Of a stretch of 61,451 nt of DNA, positions 42,111 to 52,400 are shown piece by piece. Numbering within the stretch: position 1 is the stretch's first letter; each line of letters begins with the position of its first letter. Position numbers and translations under genes: made by a program. The notes under the pieces are model-generated. The model searched no databases. It was not told the DNA's origin and saw only the letters and a list, made by a program, of their open reading frames with translations. The stretch lies in NCBI GenBank assembly GCA_023150555.1, contig JAKLKQ010000038.1, positions 1 to 61,451 of the forward strand. The letters are read 5' to 3'. Source of the DNA: Planctomycetota bacterium (GTDB taxonomy: Bacteria; Planctomycetota; SZUA-567; H5-PLA8).

Positions 42111-43724
42111 CTACGAACTGCGCGTGCCCGGGCCGGAGACGATGCGGCCCGGCATCGCGTCGGTATGATCGCCGCCACGCAGCACGCGCACGCCGTTCAC
42201 CCAGACGTCGCGCACGCCGACCGAGAGGACCTTGGCGTCCTGGTAGGTCGCGCGGTCTGCGATCGCCGCCGGGTCAAATACCGCCACGTCGGCAAACTGG
42301 CCGGGCATCAGCGTGCCGCGGTCGTGCAGGCCCAGACGCGCGGCCACCGCGCCGGACATCTTGCGCACCGCGTCCTCCAGGGAGAGCACGCCTTCCTCGC
42401 GTACGTACTTGCCCAACACGCGCGGGTAGGTTCCGAAGCCCCGCGGATGTCCGGGCTCGGGAGACGCGGAAGGTTCGTATCCGCCGGCATCGGTGCTGAA
42501 TTTGATCCAGGGAGCCTGCATCTGCCGGCGCAGGTTCTCCTCGGACATGGTGAAGTAGATCGTGAAGATCTTGCCGTCCTCGCTCAAGAGCAAGTCCATC
42601 GCCGCCTCCGGCCAGTCCTGGCCACGTTCTGCGGCGATATCGTCAAGGCGCCTGCCCGCGTACTTCTTGTTCTCCGGACGCTCGAACCCCACGGGCATTA
42701 CGTGGTCGGCCGAGCGCGCCCGGAAATCGTCGGCCGTGAGCATCTCCGCCTTCAGGTTCGCGCGCGTGGCCGGATCGCGGAGGCGCTTCAAAAGGTTTCC
42801 GCCCTCGAACGCCCAGTCCGGCACCATGGCGCTCAGCCCGGTGCCGCTGGCTTCGTAGGGATACATGTTGGCCGCCACGTCCACGCCTTCGGCGCGGGCG
42901 CGCTCGATCCGCGCCATGGCCATCGGCATCAGCGGCCAGTTTGCCTTGCCGCTGGCTTTGAGGTGGTAGATCTCGACGGGGCAGCCGCCCGCGCGCCCGA
43001 TCTCGATGGCTTCGTCGATACCTTCCAGCAATCCCGCGCCCTCGGAGCGCACATGCGTGATATAGGTGCCTCCGCAGCGGCCCAGCACTTTCGCGATCTC
43101 CTTCAACTCATCGGTCGTCGCGAATGCGCCGGGCGGGTAGATCAGTGCCGTCGCGAGACCGAACGCACCGTCGCGCAGGCACTCCTCCATCACGCGGCAC
43201 ATCGTGCCGACCTGCTCGCGCGACGGAGGATCCATGTCCCAGCCGCAGGCATAGGCACGCAGGGTGCTGCCGCCAAGGTACGAGCCGGCGTTCACCGCTA
43301 CACCGCGCGCTGCGATGGCGCGGAGCCAATCGCCGAAGCAGGACCAGGACTTGGCGCGCTCGAACCACTCGCCCTCCGGATCCACCAGGCCGGGCTCCCG
43401 GATGCGGCCGCCGAAGGGCGAAGGCGTGGTAGCTTCGCCCATGATTTCGGTCGTTACGCCTTGCGTAACCTTGCTCAGGGAGCGCCCGCTCTTGAAGAAC
43501 GGCCTCGGGCTGTGGCTTTGAATGTCGATGAATCCCGGACAGACGACGTGCCCTGCGGCATCCACCACGTCCTTCGCCTTGCGCGGGTCCAGGCACCCGC
43601 GAGGCGCTACGGCGGCGATGCGGTCACCGGAAATGGCCACCTCGCCGTAGAACCAGGGGTTGCCCGCGCCGTCAACTACGCGGCCGCCAAGGATCAGCAC
43701 GTCGTAGGTAGGATTTTCGGCCAT
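42111..43724 (-). CDS. N-acyl-D-amino-acid deacylase (amidohydrolase superfamily)
   Basis: 537 aa. Starts YDVLILGGRVVDGAGNPWFYGEVAISGDRIAAV and has PGFIDIQSHS, where the first metal His of H-x-H is Gln, a variant found in this family; HVRSEG, EIYHLKASG and STDAGG supply other ligands. D-aminoacylases act on N-acyl-D-amino acids or related cyclic ureas; substrate unknown. 15 bp after the metallophosphoesterase. Confidence 0.88.
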   Translation of the reverse strand: MAENPTYDVLILGGRVVDGAGNPWFYGEVAISGDRIAAVAPRGCLDPRKAKDVVDAAGHVVCPGFIDIQSHSPRPFFKSGRSLSKVTQGVTTEIMGEATTPSPFGGRIREPGLVDPEGEWFERAKSWSCFGDWLRAIAARGVAVNAGSYLGGSTLRAYACGWDMDPPSREQVGTMCRVMEECLRDGAFGLATALIYPPGAFATTDELKEIAKVLGRCGGTYITHVRSEGAGLLEGIDEAIEIGRAGGCPVEIYHLKASGKANWPLMPMAMARIERARAEGVDVAANMYPYEASGTGLSAMVPDWAFEGGNLLKRLRDPATRANLKAEMLTADDFRARSADHVMPVGFERPENKKYAGRRLDDIAAERGQDWPEAAMDLLLSEDGKIFTIYFTMSEENLRRQMQAPWIKFSTDAGGYEPSASPEPGHPRGFGTYPRVLGKYVREEGVLSLEDAVRKMSGAVAARLGLHDRGTLMPGQFADVAVFDPAAIADRATYQDAKVLSVGVRDVWVNGVRVLRGGDHTDAMPGRIVSGPGTRSS

Positions 43725-43739
43725 GGCGGTTACCGCGGG

Positions 43740-44498
43740 TTATTTGCCTTCGGCGAGGCGGTCGGCGAGTTTCGCGTCGAGGTCCTTGATGGCGCGGATC
43801 TTCTCCTGGGTCTTCTCCAGTTCGTACGGCACGCGGAAGAAGCGGAAGCCGTCAGCCTCCAGGATCACGTAGCACGCGCGCGGGTCCTTGTCGCGCGGCT
43901 GGCCCACCGAACCCACATTCACCATCACGCGCTTGCGGAAGTCGAACTTGCGGCCGGGCTCGGCCTCCAGGTACCCGTTCTCGGTCCAGACGCCGGGCTG
44001 GTGCGAGTGCCCGAAAAAGAACGCGCGGACCTTCGGGTTGTTCTGGAATCCCTTGTCGGCCTCCTCGCGGCTGCGCACGTAGCGCCACGAACCCGGCTCG
44101 GCGGGTGTGTCGTGCACGAACATCATCTCGCCGACGGTGCGCACGGGCTTGAGCTTCTTGAGGAACTCCCACTGCTCCTTGCGCTTCTGGTACTCCGCCG
44201 GGCGCAGGAAGGCGTTGTTCATCTCGTCGGGGCAGATCTGGCCGCGCGTCCACCAGATGCTTCGCTGCGCCATCGGGCTGAACTTGTTGCTGGGGCCCGT
44301 CAGCACGGCCTCGTCGTGGTTGCCCAGCAGGCAGAACTCGAAATTCTTGATCTGGTCCAGGACCTCGCCGGGGTTCGGCCCGTAGCCGACGATGTCGCCC
44401 AGGAAGAAGACGCGCTTGATGTTGCGCTGGGCAAGTTCCTTGAAGACCGCCTCGAGGGCCTCGAGGTTGGCGTGGATGTCGGAAAGGATCGCTATCAT
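43740..44498 (-). CDS. Calcineurin-like metallophosphoesterase (YfcE/MJ0936 type)
   Basis: 252 aa. Metal-binding motifs in order: SDIHAN, GDIVGYG, GNHD, and GHSHQPG. Probably a phosphodiesterase on small molecules or RNA ends. ATG at 44498 has no clear ribosome site. Lies between the FHA gene and the deacylase on the same strand. Confidence 0.9.
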   Translation of the reverse strand: MIAILSDIHANLEALEAVFKELAQRNIKRVFFLGDIVGYGPNPGEVLDQIKNFEFCLLGNHDEAVLTGPSNKFSPMAQRSIWWTRGQICPDEMNNAFLRPAEYQKRKEQWEFLKKLKPVRTVGEMMFVHDTPAEPGSWRYVRSREEADKGFQNNPKVRAFFFGHSHQPGVWTENGYLEAEPGRKFDFRKRVMVNVGSVGQPRDKDPRACYVILEADGFRFFRVPYELEKTQEKIRAIKDLDAKLADRLAEGK

Positions 44499-44571
44499 CG
44501 CGAAAAGGAGGCCCCGGGTTCCGCACCATGAAAGCCGGTCCGGGCGGCGCCGTCAAGAGGATGGAAGCAGG

Positions 44572-47190
44572 TTACTTTGGAAGCACCGGCGGCTCGTGCA
44601 CCGGCAGCTGCACCTCCGCGCCGCACTTCGAGCACTTGATGAAGCGCACGCGGAATTCGTTGATCTCGTAGTGCGGCTCCTTGCACTTTTTGCAGCGCGA
44701 AAAGAGCACCCACTGCACTCCGGGGAGCTCGAAGACCTGCTCCAGCACCTTACGCCGCTTCACCTTCCAGAGCCCGATGCCGCCCAGCAGCGAATCGTTG
44801 CGCGCGATGTTGTCGACGAACCACTCCTGCGCGCGCAGCTGCAGGCTCTTGTAGCCGCAGGCCGCGCACGGCGCGTTCGGAGGCATCTCGGCCTGGCACT
44901 TGGCGCATTCCTTCGTGTCGGCCAGCGGATCGCGCGCCGGCGTGCGGCCGGCATTACCCGGCGCCGGCGGCAGTTCCTTGGACTCGGCGGTGGGATCGGC
45001 GGCCTTGGGCTCGGGCACGCTCTGCCTGCCCTTCGGCAGGCGCACGGACTTGGGCTTGCCGGCCTCGCTGGCGATGACCACGTCGAGCAGGTCGTCGCTG
45101 GAGTTGTCCACTGGGATAGCCACCGCCGCCTTGCGTGCGGGCTTGGCGGCCGCGACGGCCACGGCCTCGGCCTCAGCCTCAGCCTGGTCGCTGGGCCCGT
45201 GGTAGGTGAGCCGGAAGGCGCCGACCTCGATCACATCGCCGTCGTTCAAGCGGTGGCGGTCGATCTTCTGGCCGTTGACGAGCGTGCCGTTGGTCGACTT
45301 CTGGTCGATGACGTTGTAGTAATCGCCGGCCATCTCGATGACGAAGTGTTTGCGCGAGCACTTCTTGTCGGGAATCGGGATATCGTTCGAGCTGCTGCGA
45401 CCGAAGCTGAGTACCGGCTTGTCGAGCGCGAAGACGGTCTCGTTCTTCTGCGCGTCGGTGACGACCAGGTAAGCCTCCTGCTCGGCGGCGGGCTTCTCCG
45501 CCTTCTCCTCCTCCACCGCCTCGACCTCTTCGACGATCTCCTCCGCCTCGATCGCTCCACCCTCATCTTCGAGGTCGTCGACGAGAGGTTCCGCGGCGGC
45601 GGCGGCCGCCGCGACTGCGACGGCCGGGGGCGCGGCCTCTTCGACTTCGGCGTCTTCCTCGGCTTCGTCCTCTTCGAATTCGCCGGCTTCTTCGATGGCC
45701 TCAAGGGCCTCGCCGACCGGATCTTCCTCGGCCTCGGCTTGCTCTTCGGCTTCGGGCGCTTCTTCGACGGCCGCGACGACGGGCTCGGGTTCAGGCTCAG
45801 GTTCGGAATCCTCGAGAACCTCGGCCTCTTCCAATTCCGCTTCGTCCTCTACTTCCTCGTCCTCTTCTTCCGCCTCCTCTTCTAGTTCGTCTTCGGCAGG
45901 GGCTTCGGGCTCGGCTGCGGCGGCCGCTTCTTCGATCTCTTCGAGTTCCTCAACTTCTTCCTCGATTTCCTCTTCAATCTCTTCCTCAACATCAGCCTCG
46001 GGTTCAGGCGCATCGGCCTTGGTGGACAGGGCCACCGGATCTGCGGCGACCTCTTCGCGCTCGGTCTCTTCGATCTCGTCGCCTTCGCCGACGTCTTCCT
46101 TCTCTAGCTCGACCTCCAGGTCTTCCTCGACGTCCACCTCGAGCTCGGCTTCGACTTCCTCCTCAATTTCTTCTTCGCCCTCTTCCTCGACTTCCTCTTC
46201 AATCTCTTCTTCAACTTCGGCCTCGCCGATTTCCGGCTCAACCTCCGCTTCAACTTCCTCCTCCACTTCTTCCTCGACCTCTTCCTCTATCTCCTCTTCG
46301 ATCTCTTCTTCCACCTCGGTTTCGACACTAAGCGTTGCGACGGGTTCAGATTCAGCCCCGGAAACTTCTTCTTCGACTTCCGCCTCGCCTTCTTCTTCCA
46401 CGTCCTCCTCTACTTCCGCCTCGACCTCTTCTTCGATTGCCTCTTCTACGTCTTCTTCGACCTCCTCTTCAACCTCGTCATCCACCGACAGCTGGTCGAC
46501 GTACGTCGCGGCGGCGCGAGCGGCCTCGGCGGCATCGATTTCCTCGACCTCGTCCTCGTCGATCTCGATCTCGTCGTCGGGGGCGGCGGCGTGGCTGGCT
46601 TCGGCATCGGGCTTCAGCACGGTGGACGGCGCGAGGGCCCCGTCGAGTTCCTGGCTGGCGGCCTCGGCGGCCTCTTCGGGCGAGATCGCATGCACGGCGC
46701 CGTCGTCCTCGATTTCCTCCACGACTTCGGCTTCCGCAATCTCCGCTTCGACTTCTTCGTCGATCTCTTCCTCGATCTCCTCTTCGACTTCGTCGGCTTC
46801 CTCGATCTCTTCCTCGACGTCCGCATCGCCGGCAGACACGTTCATCGCAGCGATGGCCTCGGCGGCATCGACGCGTTCGGGTTCAGGTTCAGGTTCAGGT
46901 TCAGGTTCAGGTTCAGGCTCGGGTTCAGGCTCAGCTTCTGCTTCGATCACTTCGGCTTCGGCGGGCTCTTCTTCGGCGATTTCTTCGGATTCTTCGACGA
47001 CTTCAGCCGCTTCAACTTCCTCGACGACCTCGGCGACTTCCACCTCGGCGTCGCCTTCGATGACTTCCAGGTCGTCCTCGACCACTTCGAGGTCGTCGTC
47101 GACCACCTCGAGATCGTCGTCTACGACCTCCAGATCGTCGTCGTCGGTGATGGGCGATTCCTTGTCGGCGCCCTTCTTCGGGTCGGCCAT
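44572..47190 (-). CDS. FHA-domain protein with ~550-residue hyper-acidic low-complexity region
   Basis: 872 aa from ATG at 47190. Residues ~15-560 are dominated by Glu with Val, Ala and Ile (tandem DDDLEVV, then EVEEEIEEE blocks and an EPEPEP run). An FHA domain follows at ~570-665: FGRSSSND, SRKHF, STNGTLVNG; it would bind phospho-threonine, plausibly made by a Ser/Thr kinase. Two zinc-ribbon-like CxxC pairs lie at ~762 (CAKCQ...CAACG) and ~833 (CKKC...CSKCG). No signal peptide. FHA plus zinc ribbons is common in Planctomycetota; the acidic region is exceptional in length. Confidence 0.9.
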   Translation of the reverse strand: MADPKKGADKESPITDDDDLEVVDDDLEVVDDDLEVVEDDLEVIEGDAEVEVAEVVEEVEAAEVVEESEEIAEEEPAEAEVIEAEAEPEPEPEPEPEPEPEPEPERVDAAEAIAAMNVSAGDADVEEEIEEADEVEEEIEEEIDEEVEAEIAEAEVVEEIEDDGAVHAISPEEAAEAASQELDGALAPSTVLKPDAEASHAAAPDDEIEIDEDEVEEIDAAEAARAAATYVDQLSVDDEVEEEVEEDVEEAIEEEVEAEVEEDVEEEGEAEVEEEVSGAESEPVATLSVETEVEEEIEEEIEEEVEEEVEEEVEAEVEPEIGEAEVEEEIEEEVEEEGEEEIEEEVEAELEVDVEEDLEVELEKEDVGEGDEIEETEREEVAADPVALSTKADAPEPEADVEEEIEEEIEEEVEELEEIEEAAAAAEPEAPAEDELEEEAEEEDEEVEDEAELEEAEVLEDSEPEPEPEPVVAAVEEAPEAEEQAEAEEDPVGEALEAIEEAGEFEEDEAEEDAEVEEAAPPAVAVAAAAAAAEPLVDDLEDEGGAIEAEEIVEEVEAVEEEKAEKPAAEQEAYLVVTDAQKNETVFALDKPVLSFGRSSSNDIPIPDKKCSRKHFVIEMAGDYYNVIDQKSTNGTLVNGQKIDRHRLNDGDVIEVGAFRLTYHGPSDQAEAEAEAVAVAAAKPARKAAVAIPVDNSSDDLLDVVIASEAGKPKSVRLPKGRQSVPEPKAADPTAESKELPPAPGNAGRTPARDPLADTKECAKCQAEMPPNAPCAACGYKSLQLRAQEWFVDNIARNDSLLGGIGLWKVKRRKVLEQVFELPGVQWVLFSRCKKCKEPHYEINEFRVRFIKCSKCGAEVQLPVHEPPVLPK
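46877..46934 (-). repeat. Hexanucleotide coding microsatellite
   Basis: (GGTTCA)n on the + strand, about nine units with a few substitutions, encoding an alternating Glu-Pro run in the FHA protein. Expected to vary in copy number between strains. Confidence 0.85.
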
Positions 47191-47453
47191 ATCTCCGTAT
47201 CCCCCGCCTGAGCAACAGCTTCGAAGATGGTCACCACTTTGTACACCGGAAAACGGCCCGGCGCACAGGGCTCCTTTAGAGAATAGTACGCCCGGCCCAG
47301 GACTCAACCAAAAGCGATTGCGAGCCGCTGAGCCTGCGGGATAATAGGGCCGTCCGCGCCGGAGACCCGGCAAGCAGCCCGTTGAAAGACGTGGTTGGGC
47401 GGCGTTTTTCAACGAGCGGCGCGCTTCCGCGTCCGCCTCCGGAGTCGTATCCC

Positions 47454-49382
47454 ATGGGCAGTGCCATCCGTCTCCAGAAGATCCTCGCGCAGGCCGGTTT
47501 CGGCTCGCGCCGCAGCTGCGAGACCTTCATCACCGAAGGGCGAGTCACCGTCGACGGCGTCGTCACCCGCGAACTGGGCGCCAAGGCCGACCCCGAGACC
47601 CAGGTCGTGACCTTGGACGGCGAGCAGGTCGCCGGGCCCGGCCGCGCGGGCAAGACCTTCGAGAAGCAGACGCAAAAGGTCTATTACGCTTTGCATAAGC
47701 CCAAGGGCGTGATCTGCACCAACGACGATCCCAGCGGGCGCCTGCTGGCCGTGCACCTGGTCCCCGAACGCCGCCGCATCTTCAGCGTCGGGCGCCTGGA
47801 CGCCGAGACCGAAGGCCTGCTTCTCCTGACCAACGACGGCGAACTGACGCATCAACTCACCCATCCGCGCTTCGGCGTGCCCAAGACCTACATCGCGAAG
47901 GTCGACGGCCACGCCGGCGGCGTGCAGGTGAACAAGCTCAAGCGCGGCGTGCACTTGGCCGAAGGCCGCACCCAGGGCGCGCTGGTGCGCATCCGCAAGC
48001 GCAACAGCGCTTCGAGCGTGCTGGAGATCACCATTCAGGAAGGGCTCAACCGCCAAGTCCGCCGCATGCTCGCGGCCGTGGGTTTGCGTTGCCGCTCGCT
48101 GAGACGCGTCAAGATCGGGCCGCTGGCGCTGGGCAAGATGCCCGCCGGCGCGCACCGCCCGCTGACCCGAGCCGAAGTCGAAGCTCTGCAGCGGACCGTG
48201 CGCAAGCTGGCCGCCGAGGCCCAGAACCCCACGCGCGAGGGCGACCGGAACGAGGAGACCCGCGGGAAGGATGGCGGCGGCAAGGCCGATAAGTCCGCAA
48301 AGTCCGCCCGCCGCGAGAAGCCCTGGGAGAGGGAGAGCCGCGGCGAACGCCATGAACCGCGCGAATACACCCGGCCCTGGGAAGCCCGAGACGCCCGAGA
48401 CGAATCGCCGGTCCGCAAGAAACGCCCGCGGGTTGAACCCGAGGAACTCGAGGAAGACGACGACGAGGACGCCGACAGCGGCGAGGCCGTCGAGGCCATG
48501 ATCGACGCGGGCGCGGAGGAGATGCTCGGCGACGGGGGCGAAGACAGCATCGAGGATCTGGGCGAACGCGACGAAGCCGAAGAGGGCGACGAAGCCGAAG
48601 AGGGCGACGAAGCCGAGGAAGACGACGGCGCGGAAACCGGCGGACGCCCGTGGGAGAAGGCAAAGCAGCGCAAGCACGACCGCGGCGAACGCGGCGAAGG
48701 CCGGTCGTGGGAGAAACGCGAAGGCCGCGGCGGCGGACGCCCCAGGGAGAATCGAGAACGCGGGGATCGCGGGGACCGTGGCGAACGCGAAGGTCGCGGC
48801 GGACGCGGCGAAGGCAGGCCGTGGGAGAAACGCGAGGGCCGTGGCGGCGGACGCCCCTGGGAAAAGCGCGAAGGTGGTGGCGGAAGACCATGGGAGAACC
48901 GTGAGCGCGCCGACCGCGACGGCAAGCCTTGGCAGAGACGCGAAGGCGGCGGTGGCGGAAAGCCCTGGGAAAAACGCGAAGGCGGTGGCGGTAGACCTTG
49001 GGAGAACCGTGAGCGCGGCGAACGCGGAGATCGAGGCGGCAAGCCGTGGGAGAAGCGCGAAGGCGGCAGCGGAAGGCCCTGGGAGAATCGCGAACGCGGC
49101 GAACGTAGTGCCAAGCCTTGGCAGAAGCGCGAAGGCGGTGGCAGCGGCGGACGCCCCTGGGAAAAACGCGAAGGCGGTGGCGGGAAGCCCTGGGGGAACC
49201 GTGAGCGCGGCGACCGCGGCGGCAAGCCCTGGCAGAAACGCGAAGGCGGCGGAAAGCCGTGGGAAAAGCGCGAAGGCCGCGGCAGTGGCAAGCCTTGGGA
49301 AAAACGCGAAGGCCGTGGCGGCAGCGGAAAATTCTCGAAGGGCGGGCGCGGCGGCTCAAAGGGCCCGCAAGGGGACGACTGA
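47454..49382 (+). CDS. RsuA/RluB-family pseudouridine synthase with long RG-rich tail
   Basis: 642 aa. S4 RNA-binding domain (residues ~4-60), then the pseudouridine-synthase domain with the catalytic Asp116 in GRLDAETEGLLLLTNDGE and the family's QEGLNRQVRRML. This core ends near 265. The remaining ~375 residues are disordered: an acidic patch (three 6-residue DEAEEG units) and then about 20 copies of a (K/R)PWEKREGG-like motif. E. coli RluB also has a basic tail, but far shorter. Start ATG at 47454 with GGAG 9 nt upstream. The target is probably 23S or 16S rRNA. Confidence 0.93.
   Translation: MGSAIRLQKILAQAGFGSRRSCETFITEGRVTVDGVVTRELGAKADPETQVVTLDGEQVAGPGRAGKTFEKQTQKVYYALHKPKGVICTNDDPSGRLLAVHLVPERRRIFSVGRLDAETEGLLLLTNDGELTHQLTHPRFGVPKTYIAKVDGHAGGVQVNKLKRGVHLAEGRTQGALVRIRKRNSASSVLEITIQEGLNRQVRRMLAAVGLRCRSLRRVKIGPLALGKMPAGAHRPLTRAEVEALQRTVRKLAAEAQNPTREGDRNEETRGKDGGGKADKSAKSARREKPWERESRGERHEPREYTRPWEARDARDESPVRKKRPRVEPEELEEDDDEDADSGEAVEAMIDAGAEEMLGDGGEDSIEDLGERDEAEEGDEAEEGDEAEEDDGAETGGRPWEKAKQRKHDRGERGEGRSWEKREGRGGGRPRENRERGDRGDRGEREGRGGRGEGRPWEKREGRGGGRPWEKREGGGGRPWENRERADRDGKPWQRREGGGGGKPWEKREGGGGRPWENRERGERGDRGGKPWEKREGGSGRPWENRERGERSAKPWQKREGGGSGGRPWEKREGGGGKPWGNRERGDRGGKPWQKREGGGKPWEKREGRGSGKPWEKREGRGGSGKFSKGGRGGSKGPQGDD
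48650..49345 (+). repeat. Degenerate coding minisatellite
   Basis: Imperfect ~24-36-bp repeats encoding PWEKREGGG / PWENRERG units of the pseudouridine-synthase tail. Confidence 0.8.
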
Positions 49383-49424
49383 GACTAGCCACACCTCGGA
49401 CGCATCCACGCCCGGGACACACCT

Positions 49425-49499
49425 AAAAAATCCTTTGTGAACTCCGCGTTCTCCGCGCCTCTGTGCTGAGGTCGGTTCGCAGCACGGAGCGCCGTGCGG
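49425..49499. repeat. Short imperfect CNCNGAG-type repeat between genes
   Basis: Read on the - strand the segment 49430-49465 is a run of ~9-bp units (CAGAGGCG, CGGAGAACG, CGGAGTTCA). A weak hairpin (GTGCTG/CAGCAC, 49462-49486) follows. No gene. Confidence 0.45.
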
Positions 49500-52400
49500 C
49501 TATTCGAAGACCACCAGCAGGTCGCCGGCGTCAACGGTGTCGCCCTTGCCCACGACGACTTCGTTGATGACGCGATCTTCGGGCGCGGTGACGTTGACCT
49601 GCATCTTCATGGCCTCGAGCACCATCAGGACTTCGCCCTTCTTGACCTCGCTGCCCTTGCCGATCTTCACCTCGCCGACGACGCCGGGCATCGCCGCGCC
49701 CAGGTGATGCAGGTTGGACTCCTCGGCCTTGCGGCGCTCCTTCACCGTGGACTTGATCTGCTTGTCGCGCACCAGCACGTCGCGCGGAGAGCCGTTCAAC
49801 TCGAAGTAGACCTTGCGGATGCCGTCCTTGCCGGCGGGCGAGATCGACAGCAGCTTCACGATCAGGCGTTTGCCGGGCTCGATCGTGACCATGATCTCCT
49901 CGTCCAACTCCATGCCAAAGAGGAAGTTCTTCGTCGGCACGGGCGCGACGGCACCGTAGGTCTTGCGGTGCTGCGCGAACTCGTCGTAGACCTTGTCGTA
50001 CAGCGCGCTGGCCAGCGCGTCGCGGTTGTTGACCTCGGGTCCGAACTTCTTGGCCAACTCTTCCTCGCGGTGCTTCAGGTCGACCGGCTTCAGCAGCGCG
50101 CCGGGGCGCTTGGCCAGGGGCTGCTTGTCCTTGAGGATGATCTTCTGCAGCTTCTTGTCGAAACCGCCCGGCGGCTGGCCGATGTAACCTTGGAAGAACT
50201 CGATCACCGACTGCGGAAAGCTGAGGTGCTTGCCTTTGGTCCAGACGTCGGTGGCGCTGAGCTTGTTGCTGACCAGGAACAGGGCCATGTCTCCGACGAT
50301 CTTCGAACTGGGCGTCACCTTCACGATGTCGCCGAAGAGGAAATTCACGGCGCGGTACTGCTTCTTCACCTCGTCCCAGCGCTCCAGCAACCCCAGCGAA
50401 GCGGCCTGCACCTGCAGGTTGGTGTACTGCCCGCCGGGCATCTCGTGCTCCCACACCTCGGCGCTGCCGGCGTTCATGCCGCTCTCGAACGGATAGTAGA
50501 ATTTGCGCACCTGCTCGAAGTACTCGGCGACGCGGTTGGCCGCCTCCAGGTCCAGGCCGGTGTCGCGCGGGTGGTCGCGCAGCACGGCGACCAGGCTGTT
50601 CAGGTTCGGCTGGCTGGTCAGGCCGCTCATGCTGGCCATGGCCATGTCGGCGATGTGCACGCCGGCCTCGCTGGCTTTCAGGATCGTCGCGGTCTGGCAG
50701 CCGCCCGTATCGTGGGTGTGGAAGTGGATCGGCACGCCGATCTCGTCGCGCAGCGCGGTGATCAATGCCTTGGCTGCGTAGGGCTTGCACAGGCCGGCCA
50801 TGTCCTTGATGCCCAGGATGTGCGTGCCGCGCTTGACCAGTTCCTTCGCGAGCTTGACGTAGTACTTCAGGTCGTACTTGCTGCGCGCGGGATCCAGGAT
50901 GTCGCCGGTGTAGCAAATGGCGGCCTCGCAGACCTTGCCGGTTTCCAGCGCCGCGTCGATGGCGACTTCCATGCCCGGCAGCCAGTTGAGGCTGTCGAAG
51001 ATGCGGAAGACGTCGATGCCGGCGTCGGCGGACTCCTGCACGAAGCTCTTCACCACGTTGTCGGGGTAGTTCGTGTAGCCGACGGCGCTCGAACCGCGCA
51101 GCAGCATCTGCATCAGCAGGTTCGGCACGCGCGCGCGCAGTTCGACCAGGCGATCCCAGGGATCTTCCTTCAGGAAGCGCATCGCGCTGTCGAAGGTCGC
51201 GCCGCCCCACATCTCGAGGCTGAACAGCCCGCCCAGGCGCCGCGCGTAGTAGTCGGCGACCGCGATCATGTCGTAGCTGCGCATGCGCGTGGCCAGCAGC
51301 GACTGGTGCGCGTCGCGCAGCGTGGTGTCGGTGACCAGCAGGCGCTTCTGCTTCAGGATCCAGTCGGCAAGACCCTTCGGGCCCCTGGTGTCGAGGATCT
51401 GCTTCGTGCCGGCGGGGTACTCGCTCTTCGCGCGCGCGGCCACGTCGGCGCCCTGGTGGTCGACGGGATGCGCGTGGGCCTCGGGCTCGGGCGACGGCGG
51501 CAACGCGGGCTCGACGCCCTCGGGCGCCTTCTTGCCCTCGCCGACGATGGCATTGCCGTTGACGGTGACCTCGGCCAGAAAGTGCAGCAGCTTGTTGGCG
51601 CGGTCGCGGGGCTCGGGCCAGTGGAACAGCTGCGGGTTGGCCTCGATAAAGCCCGTATCGCACTGCCCGGCCAAAAAGTCCGGATGGCGCAGCACGTTCT
51701 GCAGGAACGGAATATTGGTGCTTAAGCCCCGGATGCGGAACTCGCGCAGGCCGCGGTACAACCGCGCGGCGGCCTCGACAAAGTCCGAGCCGCTGCTGGT
51801 GACCTTGACCAGCAGGGAGTCGTAGTACGGCGTGATCAGCGCGCCGGTGAAGGCCGTGCCGCCGTCCAGGCGCAGGCCGAAGCCCGCGGCGGATCGGTAG
51901 GTGGTGATGCGGCCGTAGTCGGGCGTGAACTCTTTCTTGGGGTTCTCGGTGGTGATGCGGCACTGGATCGCGTAGCCCTGCAAGCGCAGGTCCTTCTGCG
52001 CGGGCACGCGCAGTTCGCCGTCGCCCAGGTGGTACCCTTCGGCGACGCGGATCTGCGCCTGCACCAGATCGACGCCGGTGACCATCTCCGTGACGGTGTG
52101 CTCGACCTGGATGCGGCTGTTCATCTCGATGAGGTAGATCGAGCCGTCGCGGTCCATCAGGAACTCGACGGTGCCCGCGTTCTCGTAGCCCGCCGCTTCG
52201 GCGAACTTCACGGCCATCGCGCAGAGTTCCTCGCGGCGCTTGGGGTCCAGCGCGACGCTGGGCGCAAACTCGATGACCTTCTGGTGGCGGCGCTGGATCG
52301 AACAGTCGCGCTCGAACAGATGCACCACGTTGCCGGCCTTGTCGCCGAGGATCTGCACTTCCAGGTGCTTGGGCTGGACGAGCATCTTCTCGATGTAGCA

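Noticed and set aside
45695..47344. Poly-serine open frame of 549 codons on the + strand
   Set aside because: It is the antisense of the Glu-rich region of the FHA gene (GAG/GAA read as CTC/TTC and shifted to TCT/TCC). No ribosome site or domain.
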